A stretch of 64,000 bases of DNA from Bacillus sp. MUM 116 (GTDB lineage Bacteria > Bacillota > Bacilli > Bacillales > Cytobacillaceae), in NCBI RefSeq assembly GCF_001866655.1, contig NZ_MLYR01000005.1, positions 1 to 64,000 of the forward strand, given 5' to 3'. Shown here in pieces: positions 63,524 through 64,000 of this stretch (the stretch's first letter is position 1; every line of letters begins with the position of its first letter). The notes beneath the pieces were generated by a model. That model was not told the DNA's origin. It worked only from the letters and a program-made list of their open reading frames with translations, and did no database searches. Both the position numbers and the translations under genes were made by a program.

Positions 63524-64000
63524 ATGACAAGTACTGATGTGTTAATTATTGGAAGCGGAGTAGCTGCTTTACAGCTGGCTGTCCGATTAAATAAGGAATT
63601 AAATGTGAGAATTATCACAAAGTCAAAATTGCGCACTGCAAATTCATACCTGGCTCAAGGGGGGATTGCTGCTGCGCTTGGTGCTCAGGATCATCCCGAC
63701 AAGCATTTTATAGATACACTCGAGGCGGGGAGATACCACAATCATCCGGAAAATGTTCAGGAAATCATTAATGCGGCACCAAAGCTCATTAAGAATCTCT
63801 CAAACCAAAATAATGTTTTTGACAAGGATCAAAATGGTGGGTTACTGCTTGGAATGGAAGGGGCCCATAGTGAAAAAAGAATCGTTCACGGGGGCGGAGA
63901 TGCAACTGGTAAAAACGTTATGGAATATCTCATTAGCCAGATAGAAGACAACATCCAAATCGAAGAGAACACTTTCGCCTATGAATTAATCATAAAAAAT
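63524..64000 (+). CDS. nadB: L-aspartate oxidase NadB (partial, runs off the window)
   Basis: FAD enzyme that oxidises aspartate to iminoaspartate, the first step of de novo NAD synthesis. Only the first 159 residues are in the window and the frame is open to the last base. The FAD-binding DVLIIGSGVAALQLA (about residues 5-19) and NSYLAQGGIAAAL (near residue 45) are diagnostic, as is RIVHGGGDATGKNVM (near residue 125). ATG follows AGGAGGGT. Divergent from nifS; nadC and nadA would be expected beyond the window. Confidence 0.94.
   Translation, partial: MTSTDVLIIGSGVAALQLAVRLNKELNVRIITKSKLRTANSYLAQGGIAAALGAQDHPDKHFIDTLEAGRYHNHPENVQEIINAAPKLIKNLSNQNNVFDKDQNGGLLLGMEGAHSEKRIVHGGGDATGKNVMEYLISQIEDNIQIEENTFAYELIIKN

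Overview
The window is a 64 kb stretch of a low-GC, endospore-forming Firmicute chromosome, almost certainly Bacillaceae. From sdhC to nadB the gene order follows the Bacillus subtilis region sdhCAB-ysmA-gerE-ysmB-racE-gerM-rph-ysnA-ysnB ... tig-clpX-lonB-lonA-ysxC-hemAXCDBL-spoVID-ysxE-valS-folC ... spoIIB-maf-radC-mreBCD-minCD-spoIVFAB-rplU-ysxB-rpmA-spo0B-obg-pheB-pheA and the divergent nifS-niaR/nadB. GerE is almost residue-for-residue the B. subtilis protein. Genus cannot be fixed from the sequence alone; a Neobacillus/Mesobacillus-like Bacillaceae would fit, because a full pilus locus is present.

Layout. 0.3-3.5 kb: succinate dehydrogenase operon under a SigA promoter with two CcpA-like sites upstream. 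3.6-11 kb: a truncated sortase-like gene, thioesterase, spore regulator GerE, MarR regulator, glutamate racemase, germination lipoprotein GerM, RNase PH, XTP pyrophosphatase, a phosphodiesterase, tRNA-Arg(UCU) and a TPR protein. The ilv-leu operon that B. subtilis carries here is absent. 11-19 kb: protein quality control (trigger factor, ClpX, LonB, LonA) and the ribosome-assembly GTPase EngB. 20-26 kb: hemAXCDBL haem operon. 26.5-33.5 kb: spore coat genes spoVID-ysxE, T-box-controlled valS, and folC.

33.5-46.2 kb: the main accessory block. Where B. subtilis has only comC between folC and spoIIB, this chromosome has a type IV pilus locus: three divergent minor (pseudo)pilins, an acidic membrane protein, a VanW-family protein, then pilB, pilT, pilC, a major-type pilin, prepilin peptidase, pilM, pilN and pilO. 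It has both extension and retraction ATPases and a PilMNO platform. No PilP or PilQ gene is seen, as expected for a single-membrane cell. This is the most unusual content, although type IV pili as a class are well known.

46.2-64 kb: SpoIIB, Maf, RadC, cell-shape genes mreBCD, division-site genes minCD, the SpoIVFA/SpoIVFB pro-SigmaK processing pair, an RNase E/G homologue absent from B. subtilis 168, the L21/Prp/L27 ribosomal operon with its leader, phosphorelay protein Spo0B, Obg, PheB/PheA, and the NiaR-NifS/NadB NAD biosynthesis region (nadB runs off the end). Promoter motifs for SigA, SigE, SigF and SigK can be read at the expected genes.

Intergenic DNA carries several structured or repeated elements: three copies of an inverted-repeat element with CTAG-TCCAGCGCC and GGCGCTTCCGCTTT ends, a small MITE-like element, two 21-nt-period tandem arrays, and a compact multi-hairpin element between spoIIB and maf that may be an RNA or mobile relic.
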